Part shown: positions 43,851 through 54,341 of the stretch, piece by piece | Layout of the letters: every line of letters starts with the position of its first letter | Position numbering within the stretch: the first letter of the stretch is position 1 | Assembly (NCBI RefSeq): GCF_033958435.1 | Contig: NC_134152.1 | Location: 16,168,001 to 16,232,000, forward strand | Length of the DNA stretch: 64,000 bases | From: Carettochelys insculpta | Lineage: Eukaryota > Chordata > Testudines > Carettochelyidae | Direction of reading: 5' to 3' | The notes under the pieces: model-generated | What the model saw: only the letters and a program-made list of their open reading frames with translations | Databases searched by the model: none | Told to the model about the DNA's origin: nothing | Translations under genes and position numbers: made by a program

Positions 43851-44840
43851 TTTCTAGTGCCTAAAAAGCCCCACTCCTACAGCCTTATAGTACTGGAGAC
43901 CCAGAGTTCAGTCTGTAAGGAATTTCAGCAAGGATTGTCTGGTGTCAGCCTCCCTATATTCAAGTTCCAAAAGAATCTAAAGAAATGAATTGAATTAAAT
44001 AACTTTATAAAATCTTATGAAGAAACAAATAATCTAATTCTTAAAACACAGCTATTTTATAGCCTAGAGATAATGTCCATAGTTACAGGAAACATGAGTA
44101 AAAAAAGAAAACAAAGTAAAATTTTAACAGTTCAGTCTGCACAACTCAGCAAGAAAAGACCGAGAGGTCCCAAAAGCTTAGATTTAGTTCACCAAAGCCT
44201 CAGTTTGTGCTGCTGATCATCAGATCTGCACCATATGCTGAGTCTTAGCCACCTCTCCACTTGCTTGTAGGGAATCCTCAGCTGAAGTCCAGGCATCTTG
44301 TTCCTCTGCTGTGGATCACTGTTAGGTAGCTGGCTCACTGATTATACTAGTCGGTTAACTCACAAGTGAACAGGCTTAAAGAAACCCTAATGCAACAAGA
44401 AAAAAAAAACAGAATAACAAAGGATTCTTTCCCCATTACTAACTTTAGAGAGGAACTGAAAAATCATGCTGAGAAAAGTCAATAAACAGTTTGGCTAAAA
44501 TCAAACCAACATTTAAATCAGACAGTTAACACAGAAGAAGGTATTTTCCCTCTCAGGTTCTCCTTGCTCCTAGGTAGCATTGCCCATGTTCCCTGGTAGA
44601 GGCTTAACAACCTGCTGTAAAGTGCTGCAGGGTGAAGAACAGTCTGCTCTCTGCTGTGGCTCATTTACTCCCAGCTCACACAGGCCTTAGAAAAGCATCT
44701 GTCCTGCTGCTTGCTCATGAAATCTGAGCCCAAACTACTGGACCCAACGCCAGAAACTTCTGGGTGGAGTGGTAAATCTGCCCAGCAACAGTAACATTCT
44801 TACCTCCCCACCCCACCAGGGTTCTGTTAAAGAGATAGAT
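43851..44840. other. Unassigned interior of the DIRS-like region
   Basis: About 1 kb with no recognised coding motif. It may be other inserted or captured sequence. AT-rich to about 44160, more balanced to 44840. Confidence 0.3.
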
Positions 44841-44984
44841 CCCTATTAGGTACATGGGCTATGTATGCAACTGCTAGAGAACACCTGCTGAGAGCAAAAA
44901 CACATTGCAACGTCCGTCATGGTGATAAGAAGGAACTGGAGGGGGGCGGAGCTGGTAGGGGTATATATAGGCTGATACCCTGCC

Positions 44985-45020
44985 ACCACTCCAGGGGGCA
45001 CCCTGCCAGTTCAATGGGTA
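44985..45020. repeat. Right inverted repeat of the DIRS-like element
   Basis: The inverse of 42246-42281 at 32 of 36 positions. Part of a longer terminal region that runs to about 45107. Confidence 0.75.
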
Positions 45021-45107
45021 TGGCTGGGGGAAAAACTTCCGATGACACATGCACACACACCTATATGGAATGGACATGAGCAAGTATTTGAAGAACAGTC
45101 CTGTTGA

Positions 45108-45599
45108 GCCTGTGTTTTTCTTTACTCATGTTATTTTTTTCTCTGCTGAGAAACAGAAATTGAAAGCTCAGAACTCTCAAGAAGCAAGAGTTGGTAGTTA
45201 GGCTGGACAGGCTGGAGCCATTAATTAATTTTGATGGGACTGTAAATGTATGTGTAGCATGTTTGTAATGAGATTTAACTGTAACTGTTATTTTTAAATG
45301 AAAAAAATAATATTTTATTGATGATTTAAAAATAAATAATCCAATTTAAATAGAAAATTGATTTTTTGTATTGATTTTTTTTAAATCATTGATTTTTATC
45401 CACCCTGCGTATTGTGCGTTGATGAATGGGTTTATTTGAAAAGGTAAGTGTTTGTAGGAGTCCACATCCTGCTTTTATGATTCTCTCCCAGGAGAGATCC
45501 TCACCACATGTTTGGTTTGCTCAGTTAACTCATAAACTGAATTGTAGAGAGGAAATTTATTATCCTTTGTACAGCAAGGCAGGCCTCTGCAACATGTGC
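45108..45599. other. AT-rich DNA, nothing recognised
   Basis: About 500 bp with T/A-rich tracts at 45298-45400. No feature was supported. Confidence 0.4.
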
Positions 45600-45861
45600 A
45601 AAGAGCGGGTGTTTAGGAGGGGCCCTTTAAGAGAGCACCTGGCTGGAGCTCCCAGAAGGGCTTGCCAGCCATGCGACCCTGTCTACAGTGTTTCCTGTCC
45701 CATTCTTTCGACAGACCTGTCGGGGCTGTGTGGCCACTCTCTACTGAAAGAGCAGATCGATTTTTCTATCTGCTTATTGTGTGATCTTTCAATAGACATT
45801 TTTCAGGAGAGATCTTCTGGAAGGTCTTCTTTCAAAGGATCGCTGTAGTGTGGATGTAGGC
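45600..45861 (-). mobile_element. Partial family A-like Harbinger derivative
   Basis: The phrase GGAGGGGCCCTTTAAGAGAG and the later GCGACCCTGTCTACAGTG align with the reverse complement of the family A centre, and the right end CTGTAGTGTGGATGTAGGC resembles the shared terminus. The other half is missing. Internal palindromes use TCTTTCGACAGACC-type sequence, so this is a diverged relative. Confidence 0.5.
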
Positions 45862-46350
45862 ACTAATACTGAAACAAAAAAGAAAGCAACTCAAAAAGGA
45901 AGCATGCAATCACACCCTCATTTTCATTTATGTGAAAAAAAAACCCTATTCAAACAGAAGTTAAAATTTACTTGATGGTGTCAGCTGTTTTTCTAAGTTC
46001 TTCCTCAGAAATCTCCCGAAGTCTCAGTGTTGTATTTTCAGGGCTGCTTACACAAACGCTCATACCCCAGGGTTAAGACTTTAAGTGCTGCGTTGGTCCA
46101 GAGCTAAAGAGTTGAAAAAGTATGGTCGCCACTATTGGGATCGAGGTTGGTAGCATTCACAGAAATGGGGAGGTAGTCAATGGCAAAGGCAGCTTTCCTG
46201 AATTATCAACTGAAATGAGGGTGAAAAGAGAGAAGAAAAATCTCATTAGCAAAGGCTTAGCTATTTTCAGAACACAGTTTGAGTTCTAGAATTACAAGGG
46301 TGGGGGATACAGTTAGGCATTGTTTAAACTGGTTAATTAAAAGGCCAATC
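45862..46350. other. Unique DNA, nothing recognised
   Basis: No exon, RNA gene or repeat boundary was supported in this stretch. Confidence 0.4.
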
Positions 46351-46736
46351 GGCTACATCTACACTAGCCCCTTCCTTTCAGAAGGGGCATGGTAATGAGC
46401 AAGTTGGGAAGATGCTAATGAGGTGCTGCTATGAATATGCAGCACCTCATTCGCATAACGGTGGCCACATGTGATTCAAAAGACCACATGTGTAGATGGG
46501 GGTTTTTGAAAGGATGCCCGCACCCCACCCCCGGACTTCAAAAACCCTAGTTGGTTTTAGGAAGAAGGGGCTTTCAAAGTCTGGGGGGGTCCTTTAGAAA
46601 AGCCCCCATCTACCCAGATGGTGTGCAGTTATGCTAATGAGGCACTGTATATTCATAGCAGCACCTCATTAGTATCTTCCCAACTTGCTCATTACCATGC
46701 CCCTTCCAAAAGGAAGGGGCTAGTGTAGACGTGTCC
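46351..46736. mobile_element. Full-length palindromic MITE (family C copy 1)
   Basis: A 386-bp element from GGCTACATCTACACTAGCCC to GGGGCTAGTGTAGACGTGTCC. The arms are long inverted copies: AAGGGGCATGGTAATGAGCA on the left answers TGCTCATTACCATGCCCCTT on the right, and both hold ATGCTAATGAGG-type motifs with a secondary AGCACCTCATT hairpin. The flanking triplets (ATC and CTA) do not match, so the target duplication has been lost or the ends are slightly off. No coding sequence. Confidence 0.8.
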
Positions 46737-48684
46737 CTAGTGTGTCTACATCATTTTGACCATATGAAATGATTATTGTTGCAAAGTCGAGCACTACAAT
46801 TTAGAAAGCGTCAGACGTAAGGGTGTCTGCACAACCCTAATTTGGTCTCAGGTGCATATAAATGATGAGACAGTCTTTATTTCCACGATGCCGTACTAGT
46901 TTTTCCACCCAGTTTCTTCCTGCTCACACTTCTCTCACAGGGCTTCTCAAGTGAAAAGGAAAAATGTTGCTAATGAAAGACGTGTATATGTATGTGGAAA
47001 GTGCTGGATGCTTGTGAGTGACTGACTGAAAGTTGCCTGGGTCATGCAATTGATAACAAACTGACTGAAACCAGTCTGATTTAGTACAGTTGCTGAAGAA
47101 TGAGGTGATGCATTGCAAGAAAATGTCTCTCTTTCACTAAGATAAAGGTAGCTGTAATGTTATAGCCAATTAAATTGCTGTTGCTTAGTTTATGTAGTCA
47201 CGGTTCAGCTGACCATGCATAATTAAAATTATAAAAGTAGCTGCAGACATTTTGTATACAAGGTCTTCCTTTAAGGCTTCCCATAGCTGTGTGTTAATAA
47301 AGTGTTTCTGTCTTGCCACACTGGGGTCTGTGTTTCCCTGACACAAGTAATTTCAGCTCTTCCCCTACGTCTCTTCCGTGACTCCCAGGTTCTCATCCCC
47401 CTTTTCTTATCCTGTTCCGCTTACAACACACACTTCTCTCTCAGTCAAGTTCTGCCCCCCTCCCCCAGCTTAAAATCAAGACTGCTTCTTCGTTTCTATA
47501 TAGTTGGGACTGGAGGTAAGGCATCGAGAGCACAAAAAAATTCTCTGTGGTACTCTGACAAGTCTCTACTGTGTGTGAGATCTGAGATAATTCATAGACT
47601 TGTAGCTTTGTCGCTGTGGATCCAAGGCATACCATCTCCAGAAGTCTACCTGTGGGCAGTGTGGGTACCCTGCTAAGCGCAAGAGAAAGTATAACTGGAG
47701 TGCCAGGGATAAAAGACTCACTGGGACTGGTCGTATGAGGCACCTGAAAAACGTCTACCATCCATTCAGGAATGAATTCTGTGAAGAAACAACACCTAAG
47801 CCCTAGAGAGATGCTGTTGTGGCATCCAGCTCATCTTAAGGACTCCTATGTTTGTTAAAATAAATGGTCTGATTCAGAAAAAAAAATTGGGATTGCAAAA
47901 GCCACATTCTTGACAATAGGATGATCCCTTGCCAAATTTCAAGTCCTCCCTACAAAGAGTGGATGTGCTCAAGCTTGTTAACAGGAGGGCTGTACCTTTT
48001 TTTACACATGCTAAAAAAGCATATTTTTGTGCTAACATAACTATTAAAATGAGCAAAAGGTATTAACTGGAGTTAAAAAATTATATTAGTTCAGGGCAAA
48101 CACCCAGTAAGGAAAATTGCAGCCCAAATGATGATTAAAGATTGTCAAAGTTATAAGCAACTGAACAATTTTTTATAACTTCTACTTTTCAGACCAGTCT
48201 AGTTTATACCTATGATCTTGTTCAGTTACCACCTGTGCCAACCCTTACCTTGTTTCCTGTAAGCATGGGTCATCAGCTCCTCATGAGCCAGGATAATATT
48301 CGGTGATGAAGGTGCTTTCTCTGTAGCATTATAGGCAACTCATCTTGCTTCTGCAAATCTAAGCACTGCTTGTTCACATATGGTGTGTCTTTATTTGTGG
48401 CAGTGCTGTTACTTCACTTTCTTTACCACTCAAATATCCATGTTAGCTGAAATGAATGTTTCTTCAGTAGCTGAGGGGAAGAAAGCCATGTCCCAGTGTC
48501 CCTGCAGGAGATCTAAGATGCCCACCTCTTTTCAGGAGCAGCTGAGCCGAAGGGGGATCATGCCAGAAAGAGATTAGCCCCCTAACTGATGTCCATTCTT
48601 TGGGGATTTAAAAAGCAAGCAGACCGATCTCCACAAGGACCTAAGGCTGATGGCCCATAAGTCTAACTGGACCAAAGCCACTAG
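46737..48684. other. Mostly unique DNA; possible solo LTR at 47.15-47.34 kb
   Basis: No coding exon was supported. One stretch has LTR-like order of signals and is listed separately. The rest is unique-looking. Confidence 0.4.
47153..47343 (+). repeat. Possible solo LTR-like segment
   Basis: The order TGTAATG...TTATAAAAGTAGC (TATA-like), then GTTAATAAAGTGTTTCTGTC (poly(A) signal) and an end at CCCTGACA recalls a retroviral-type LTR, with TG at the start and CA at the end. No matching target duplication, primer-binding site or internal genes were found, so this is weak. Confidence 0.3.
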
Positions 48685-49010
48685 TTATGTTTACACTGCA
48701 AAAAGAAAGAAAACCAAACCCCATCCAAACATGGCACTGAGTTTCAGCGTCCAGGTCAATTGACTCAGACTTGTGCTACAGGGATGAAGACAGCAGTGTT
48801 GACTGTACCATGTCCCCCCTGTGCCTGGTGTTAGGGATCTGACATGCACTTCCCTCCCTGACTCTTGTCAATGGCCACGGGAGCCTGAGTGAGTTGACCT
48901 GGGCTTGAGGTTGAGCCATGGCTCAAGCTTAACGCCCCCCCCCACCACTTATGCTAACTTGGGGCTCAGACCTAGGGTCTGAGTCCTATTGCTTTCTTGT
49001 GTGCACGCAG
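48685..49010. mobile_element. GC-rich MITE (family H)
   Basis: From about TTATGTTTACACTGCAAAA to GTGTGCACGCAGTCC. Inside, GTCAATTGACTCAGACTTG and GAGTGAGTTGACCTGGGCTT form inverted phrases typical of a reptile MITE with TGACTCGGGCTC-type sequence. A related fragment is at 40.75-40.9 kb. Target duplications are not clear. Confidence 0.5.
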
Positions 49011-49736
49011 TCCCAATTTGGGGGTCCCAGAGGTCCTGAGTGCAGAGGAGCTGCACTGCAGACTGCCAGCACAGTACCCAGAAGTCCCATTACTGCCTGG
49101 CCAAACCCACTACACCTTCCTGCTTTGGCTCCTTCTTAGCGCTGCCCAGAGCTTGATTGAAGAGTGAAGCTGAGTGGTGGGAGGCAGTTCCCAACCACCA
49201 GGATGCTGGGGGTCATCCCTTCCTAGCTGTTCTCAGCCAAGAGCTCTGCTGCTGTTGTCCCCACTGTGCTTGCTTTACTTTCTGGCCTGTGCACCCAAAC
49301 ACCATACCCTCCCTGGGCTGTGTGTACACTGGGGTACCTGGGCAGCATGCACCGTGAGGGTGTTGAGGGCGAGCCAGCCCCAAAGCTTCCCTGTAGACTC
49401 TTGGGGTGTGGCAGGGGTAGGAAGATTCTGGAGCATACTGCAGCTCAAGTCGTGGGACTGCACTTCACCACTCTGCAGTCAGCAGCAACGTGTTTGTGTG
49501 TGTGTGTTTCCTCTGAACCCTAAATTTGCTGTGCAACTGCAAAACTGATAAAAATAACCAACCAACCAAACAAAAGCTCCTTCAATGAATATTCCATTTT
49601 AAAAATGAACAGTTGCTAAGTTTAATAGTTTGATAGTCCTGGAGACTGATGCCCTGAGACCAGGTGCATGTGGGCATTTTTCATGGCAATGTGACTCAGA
49701 CTAGAGATGGAGAAACCCATTCTCGGATTAGGTGGT
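49011..49736. other. Unclassified GC-balanced DNA
   Basis: Overlapping open frames around 49157-49548 (up to 124 codons) have no domain and a TG run at about 49493-49507 within them. I do not call a gene. Confidence 0.35.
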
Positions 49737-51420
49737 AGGTCAATAAAAAGTGGAAACTAGGTCAAAGTACAAAGGAGGAATATAAACAAATAGCACAGGA
49801 ATATAGGGGCAAAATTAGAAAGGCAAAAGCACAAAATAAGCTCAATCTAGCTTGTGATATAAAGGACAACAAAAACATTCTACAAGTATCTTAGAAGCAA
49901 GAGGAAGACTAAGGACAGGGTAGACCTGTTGCTCAGTGTGGAGGGAGAAACAATAACAAAAACCAAAAATGACAGCAGGACTTAATGATTTCTTTGTTTC
50001 AGTTTTCACCAAGGTTGATGGACACCGCGATGCCTAACATAGGAAATGCTAGTGAAAATGGGGAAGGTCGTGAAGTTAAAATAGGGAAAGAAAAAGTTTA
50101 AAATTACTTACAAAGGTTATATGTCTTCCAGTCACCAGGACCTGACAAATTGCATCCTAGATACTCAAGGAGCTGATGAAGTAAGTGAACTGCTAGCTAT
50201 GATCTTTGAAAAGTCATGGAAGTTGGGAAAGATTCCAGAAGACTGGAAAAGGGCAATATCGTGCCCATCTTTAACAAAGGAAACAAGGACAACCCAGGAA
50301 TTTAAACACCAGATAGCTTAACTTCAGTGTCAAGAAAGATAATAGAGCAAATGATAAAGGATTCCATCTGCAAATATCTGGAAGGTAACAGCATGGATTA
50401 GTCAGAAACAAATCATGTCAAACTAACCTGATAGCTTTTTTTTTGATAGGATAACAACTGTTGCAGATAAAGGGGAAATAGACTTTAGTAAAGCAGTTAA
50501 TACAGTATCATATGCCCTTATCAGTAGACTAGGGAAATGCTATCTAGATAGGGCTGCTATCTGATGAGTGCATAACTGGTTGGATAACCATTCAGAGAGA
50601 GTACTTATCAATGGTCCACAGTCAGGCTGGAAGGGAATAAGTGGGATTCCACAGGTGTCAGTTTTGGTGCCAGTTCTGTTCAACATCTTCATAAATGATT
50701 TAGATAATGACAGCGAGTATGCTTATCAAATTTGCAGATGATACGAAGCTGGGAGGAGTTGCGAGTGCTTTGGAGGATGGGGTCAGAATTCAAAATGATC
50801 TGGACAAACTGAGAAATGATCTGAGGCAATAGGATGAAGTTCAATAAGGACAAATGCAAAGTAATACACTTAGGGAGGAACAATCAGTTTCACAAGTACA
50901 AAATGGGAAGAGACTCCCTAGGAAGGAGTACTGCAGAAAAGGATCTGGGGGGGTCATTGTGGACCACAAGCTAAATATAAGTCAACAGTGTGACACTGTT
51001 GCAAAAAAAGCAAACATGATCTGGGATGTATTAACAGGAGTGTTGTGCGTAAGACACAAGAAGTCATTCTTCCGTTCTACTCTGGGCTGTTTAGGCCTCA
51101 GCTGGACTACTGTGTCCAGTTCTGGGCCCAACTTTTTAGGAAGGATGTGGAGAAACTGGAGAAGGTCCACAGAAGAACAACTAGACTAATTAAAGGTCTA
51201 GAAAATGTGACCTATGAGAGAAGATTAAAAGAATGGGGGTTGTTTAGTTTAGAAAAAGCTTTCAAGTACCTAAAAGGGTGTGATGAGGAGAAGGAAGAAA
51301 AATTATTCTCCTTAGCCTCTGAAAATAGCACAAGAAACAATGGGCTTAAATTGCACAAGGAAGGTTTAGATTTCATATTAGGAAACATTTCCTAACTGTT
51401 TGGGTGGTTAAGCATATAGA
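49737..51420 (+). repeat. CR1 LINE fragment (RT region)
   Basis: CR1 ORF2 remnant running 5' to 3' on the plus strand. Recognisable steps are KLHPRY-like sequence near 50146, IFEKSWKLGKIPEDWKRA (50199-50252) in the finger region, the second catalytic box FADDTKLGG at about 50729-50757, and the C-terminal thumb region VHRRTTRLIKGLENVTYER RLKEWGLFSLEK (split for length) at 51160-51250. Several stops and shifts break the frame. The 3' end stops short of the typical TTCTATGA tail. Confidence 0.88.
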
Positions 51421-53315
51421 GTAGAACTTATGACATCACTTAAGACTAAGAGTGAATGAAACTTGGACTTTCCAGTGTGTGGGGAAGTTTTCCTCTTCTG
51501 AAAATTTGAAACCTTAACAAAAATGAGACTATATTAAAAAAACAAAGACCAAATACATAGTACTATTAGGCCCCTTCATTCCAATATTACTTACCTATAT
51601 AAGTCTCTCCTTCACAAACCTACCATAAGCCATTGACAGAGTTAAAGCTGGTCTCCAAGCCCCTTCTGTATCAAATCCAACATTATATTGCTTGTACTTG
51701 TTTTTTAGGCCTATCACTGAAAAGCTGCTCCCTATATACCTTCTCACATTCGCTGTTGTGCTAGCCACTATTGCCTCTGATTGGCCTATAAGGCCATTTT
51801 CCTTTACCCACGTTAAGTTTTAATCTCATGCATTCTCCTTTGTTGCTCCTCATGGCTGGGAGGTGCTATACGTAAAGAAATGCAAAGCTATTTCATAATA
51901 CATTTTTAAATCTCTTGTCAAAACTCTACTTTGCTGTTTGCCCCTTTGCCCCTGTTGGTAGCCTTCTCTTGCTTCTTATTTTATACATAGATTACAAGCT
52001 CTTTGGAATATGACCTGGCTTTTTGGTCATGGTCTAGCACAATGAGGTACACGACTGATGTTCCAGGTGCTTTGGGAATAAATGCAATAATACATGTAAG
52101 GAGCTAATCATACTGCTGAGTATAGCATCCTTCCCCTGCCACGAGTTCTTCAAACGCAAGATTTGCGTACACACAAATTTTCTTTGGTATACCCATTCCA
52201 CAAACGAGGCAACTGCCTTCACAACTCAAAAATTCAGACTTTGCACATTCGCGTGGTTAGCTGCCATATTACCTTGCAGACTCTTGTGAAAATGGTTGAT
52301 GGGATCTCTTAAATTCCTCTACCATGAATTCCCTTACTGTGGGGGTTTTCAGAACATTACCCTCACAGATGGGGAGGGTTGCTGTAGTTACAACATTGGA
52401 AAAGAAAAAAAAACATTTAAAAGACGAAGCATAGGTTGAGGATGTTGAAAGACTAGAAACTTCACCTCCATGATGGTATTTTAGGAAGAAAAAGTTTTGA
52501 TAGGTCCAAAGGAGGACAAGAACTGTATCATGCTGAAAGGAAGACTGAAAAAAATCAACTAACCTCTGTAATTAGGATCTTGACACACTTACATTCTAAT
52601 AAAATGCACACCAGCTAAATTGAAAAGTTAGGGATGCACTCAGTAGAACCCTGCAGATTGTAAAGATGCTGCCAAGCTAGTGGTCATGCTTGAACATGTT
52701 TTTATATTTTCACCATTTCATATGAAAATTAGGTTCTGGCTTCTGTAGCATAACTTCAGGCTACCTCAGGTTTATTGTTCTGGTGTAGACTTCATAACAG
52801 TAAATGTAAATGCTACTTTATCTTGTATAACTTTTTTTTGTAAAAGCTCTTTGGTAAAGGAACACATTCAGAATTACTATTCAAGACCAAACACACAATC
52901 TCATAAATTTGAACTATAGATCCTATAATATACAATGCATAATCCAAAAGATTGTGCTTTCTGGCACAAAAAATGCATATTTTCTTGTGTTTTTATGAAG
53001 TCTACAGTATGTAGTCTGGATAACTGTATATGGGTTCTGTATAGAGCAGTGACTTTTAAAATGTAGTTTTCAAGTTTATAGTGAAACATATTTACATGAG
53101 CATGGTGGGAAAGAGGAAGGAACAGGGGCTAGTAGTTTGCAGATTATTACAAGATATTTGTCAGTGGATAAGATGAGAGATTAGATTTTTGTTACTTTGA
53201 GCCCTATTCTTCAGTCATCCAAGTACTGGTGGTAGAATCTCCATCTGCAGAAGTTTCTAAGTCCCAGCTTAACAAAGTCCTGGTCGGATGACTTAGTTAG
53301 GGTTGAATAGTAACA
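51421..53315. other. Unique AT-rich DNA, no gene seen
   Basis: No exon, RNA gene or transposon boundary recognised. Part of the intergenic interval between MRTFB and the tRNA gene. Confidence 0.45.
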
Positions 53316-53800
53316 GAGAGATAGACGTGTTAGTCTGTATTCTAACTAAACAAATCGATACTCATGTAGCACTTTAAAAGCTAACAAAATAATTTATTAG
53401 GTGATGAGCTTTCATGGGACAGACTCTCTTCTTCAGATCTATAGGATTTCCAGTACAGACTGTCAGTTATATAGCACAGAGGTCCCAAAAATGAAATAAA
53501 AACTTACAAATCAGGTACATGGAACTGAAGTGGGGGAGTGAGGGGGAGAGAAATAAGTGTCTTCCCTGAGATCATTACAAATAGCAAAGGAATGGAAACA
53601 GTCCTTGTAATGTATGAGATAATTGCTATCTCTATTGAGACCTAGTGTCAAATGTATCGAATTTGATCATGAACTCCAGTTCACACATCTCCCTTTGTAA
53701 TCTGCTGTTAAAATCTCTTTGCGTAGAACGCATATTCTGAGGTCTTTAACAGAATGGCCCACTCCATTGAAATGTTCACAGACAGGTTTATGTGTATTAA
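53316..53800 (-). mobile_element. Penelope-like retroelement, 3' part, second copy
   Basis: The minus strand has HFNGVGHSVKDLRICVLRK followed by a decayed continuation, as in the 41.7-kb copy, then the same untranslated tail (GTCCCATGAAAGCTCATCAC, TAATAAATTATTTTGTTAGC, AGTGCTACATGAGTATC) ending in ACTAACACGTCTATCTCTC. Both copies stop near the same upstream point, consistent with 5' truncation. Confidence 0.75.
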
Positions 53801-53832
53801 GATTCCTAAATGATCTCTGGGAAGACAATGAT

Positions 53833-54040
53833 ATATATACACACACATATCTCAAAAGCTGGCAGGGACCTTGAGTGGTCATCAAGTCCAGTCCCTTATA
53901 CTCACAGCAGGATTTACCACCATCCCAGATTATTTTTTTAAAGCTAACTTGCCCCAGGCCCTTAAAGGCCCCCTCATGGACTGAGCTCACAACCCTGAGT
54001 TTACAAGGCCAGAGCGCTAACGACTAAGCTTGTTCCTCTT
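53833..54040 (-). repeat. tRNA-derived SINE with CR1-like tail, copy 2
   Basis: Reverse orientation. CR1-like tail at the left (AAAGCTGGCAGGGACCTTGA, GTCATCAAGTCCAGTCC), tRNA-like head at the right (CTCACAACCCTGAGTTTACA, GCGCTAACGACTAAGCT). Same family as the copy at 19.5 kb. Confidence 0.78.
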
Positions 54041-54159
54041 TTTGTTACTCACTTTTCTTTCTGGAATCACTAATTACCCCATCCCACTCCCTAAGCACCA
54101 GATTTTTCTCTCATTTATCTCTCATTTTGCCTCATTTTCTTTATTATTTTCAACTCTAA

Positions 54160-54341
54160 GGCTCATCTACACTAGCCCCTTCCTTCAAAGGGGTCAAATA
54201 AATGAGCCCGCTCGGTGAATACCAATGAGGTGCTGCACTGCATATGCAGCATCTCATTAGCATAATTCTCGGTGCGTGAACTTCAAAGTTGCTAACTTTG
54301 AAGCGCGGCAAGCGGCGTGGCTGCAGGCACTTTGAAGTACA
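54160..54341. mobile_element. Truncated palindromic MITE (family C copy 2)
   Basis: Begins GGCTCATCTACACTAGCCCC after TAA at 54157-54159, as in the 46.35-kb copy, and holds AATACCAATGAGGTGCTGCA with its inverse GCAGCATCTCATTAGCATAA. It stops at about 54341, where CR1 sequence begins, so the right half is missing. Confidence 0.65.

Larger units (their letters stand above)
42241..45107 (-). mobile_element. DIRS-like retroelement remnant with inverted repeats
   Basis: Two inverted copies bound this region: 42246-42281 and 44985-45020 match at 32 of 36 positions in opposite orientation (core AGGGTGCCCCCTGGAGTGGT). The right copy continues outward to about 45107 (GCACACACACCTATATGGAA, ATGGACATGAGCAAG), a sequence I associate with turtle DIRS ends. 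Inside, next to the left repeat, is a tyrosine-recombinase pseudogene on the minus strand. DIRS elements use a tyrosine recombinase and inverted termini in place of an integrase and LTRs. Most of gag and reverse transcriptase is missing or unrecognisable, and a non-LTR fragment sits at 43125-43850. Confidence 0.68.
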
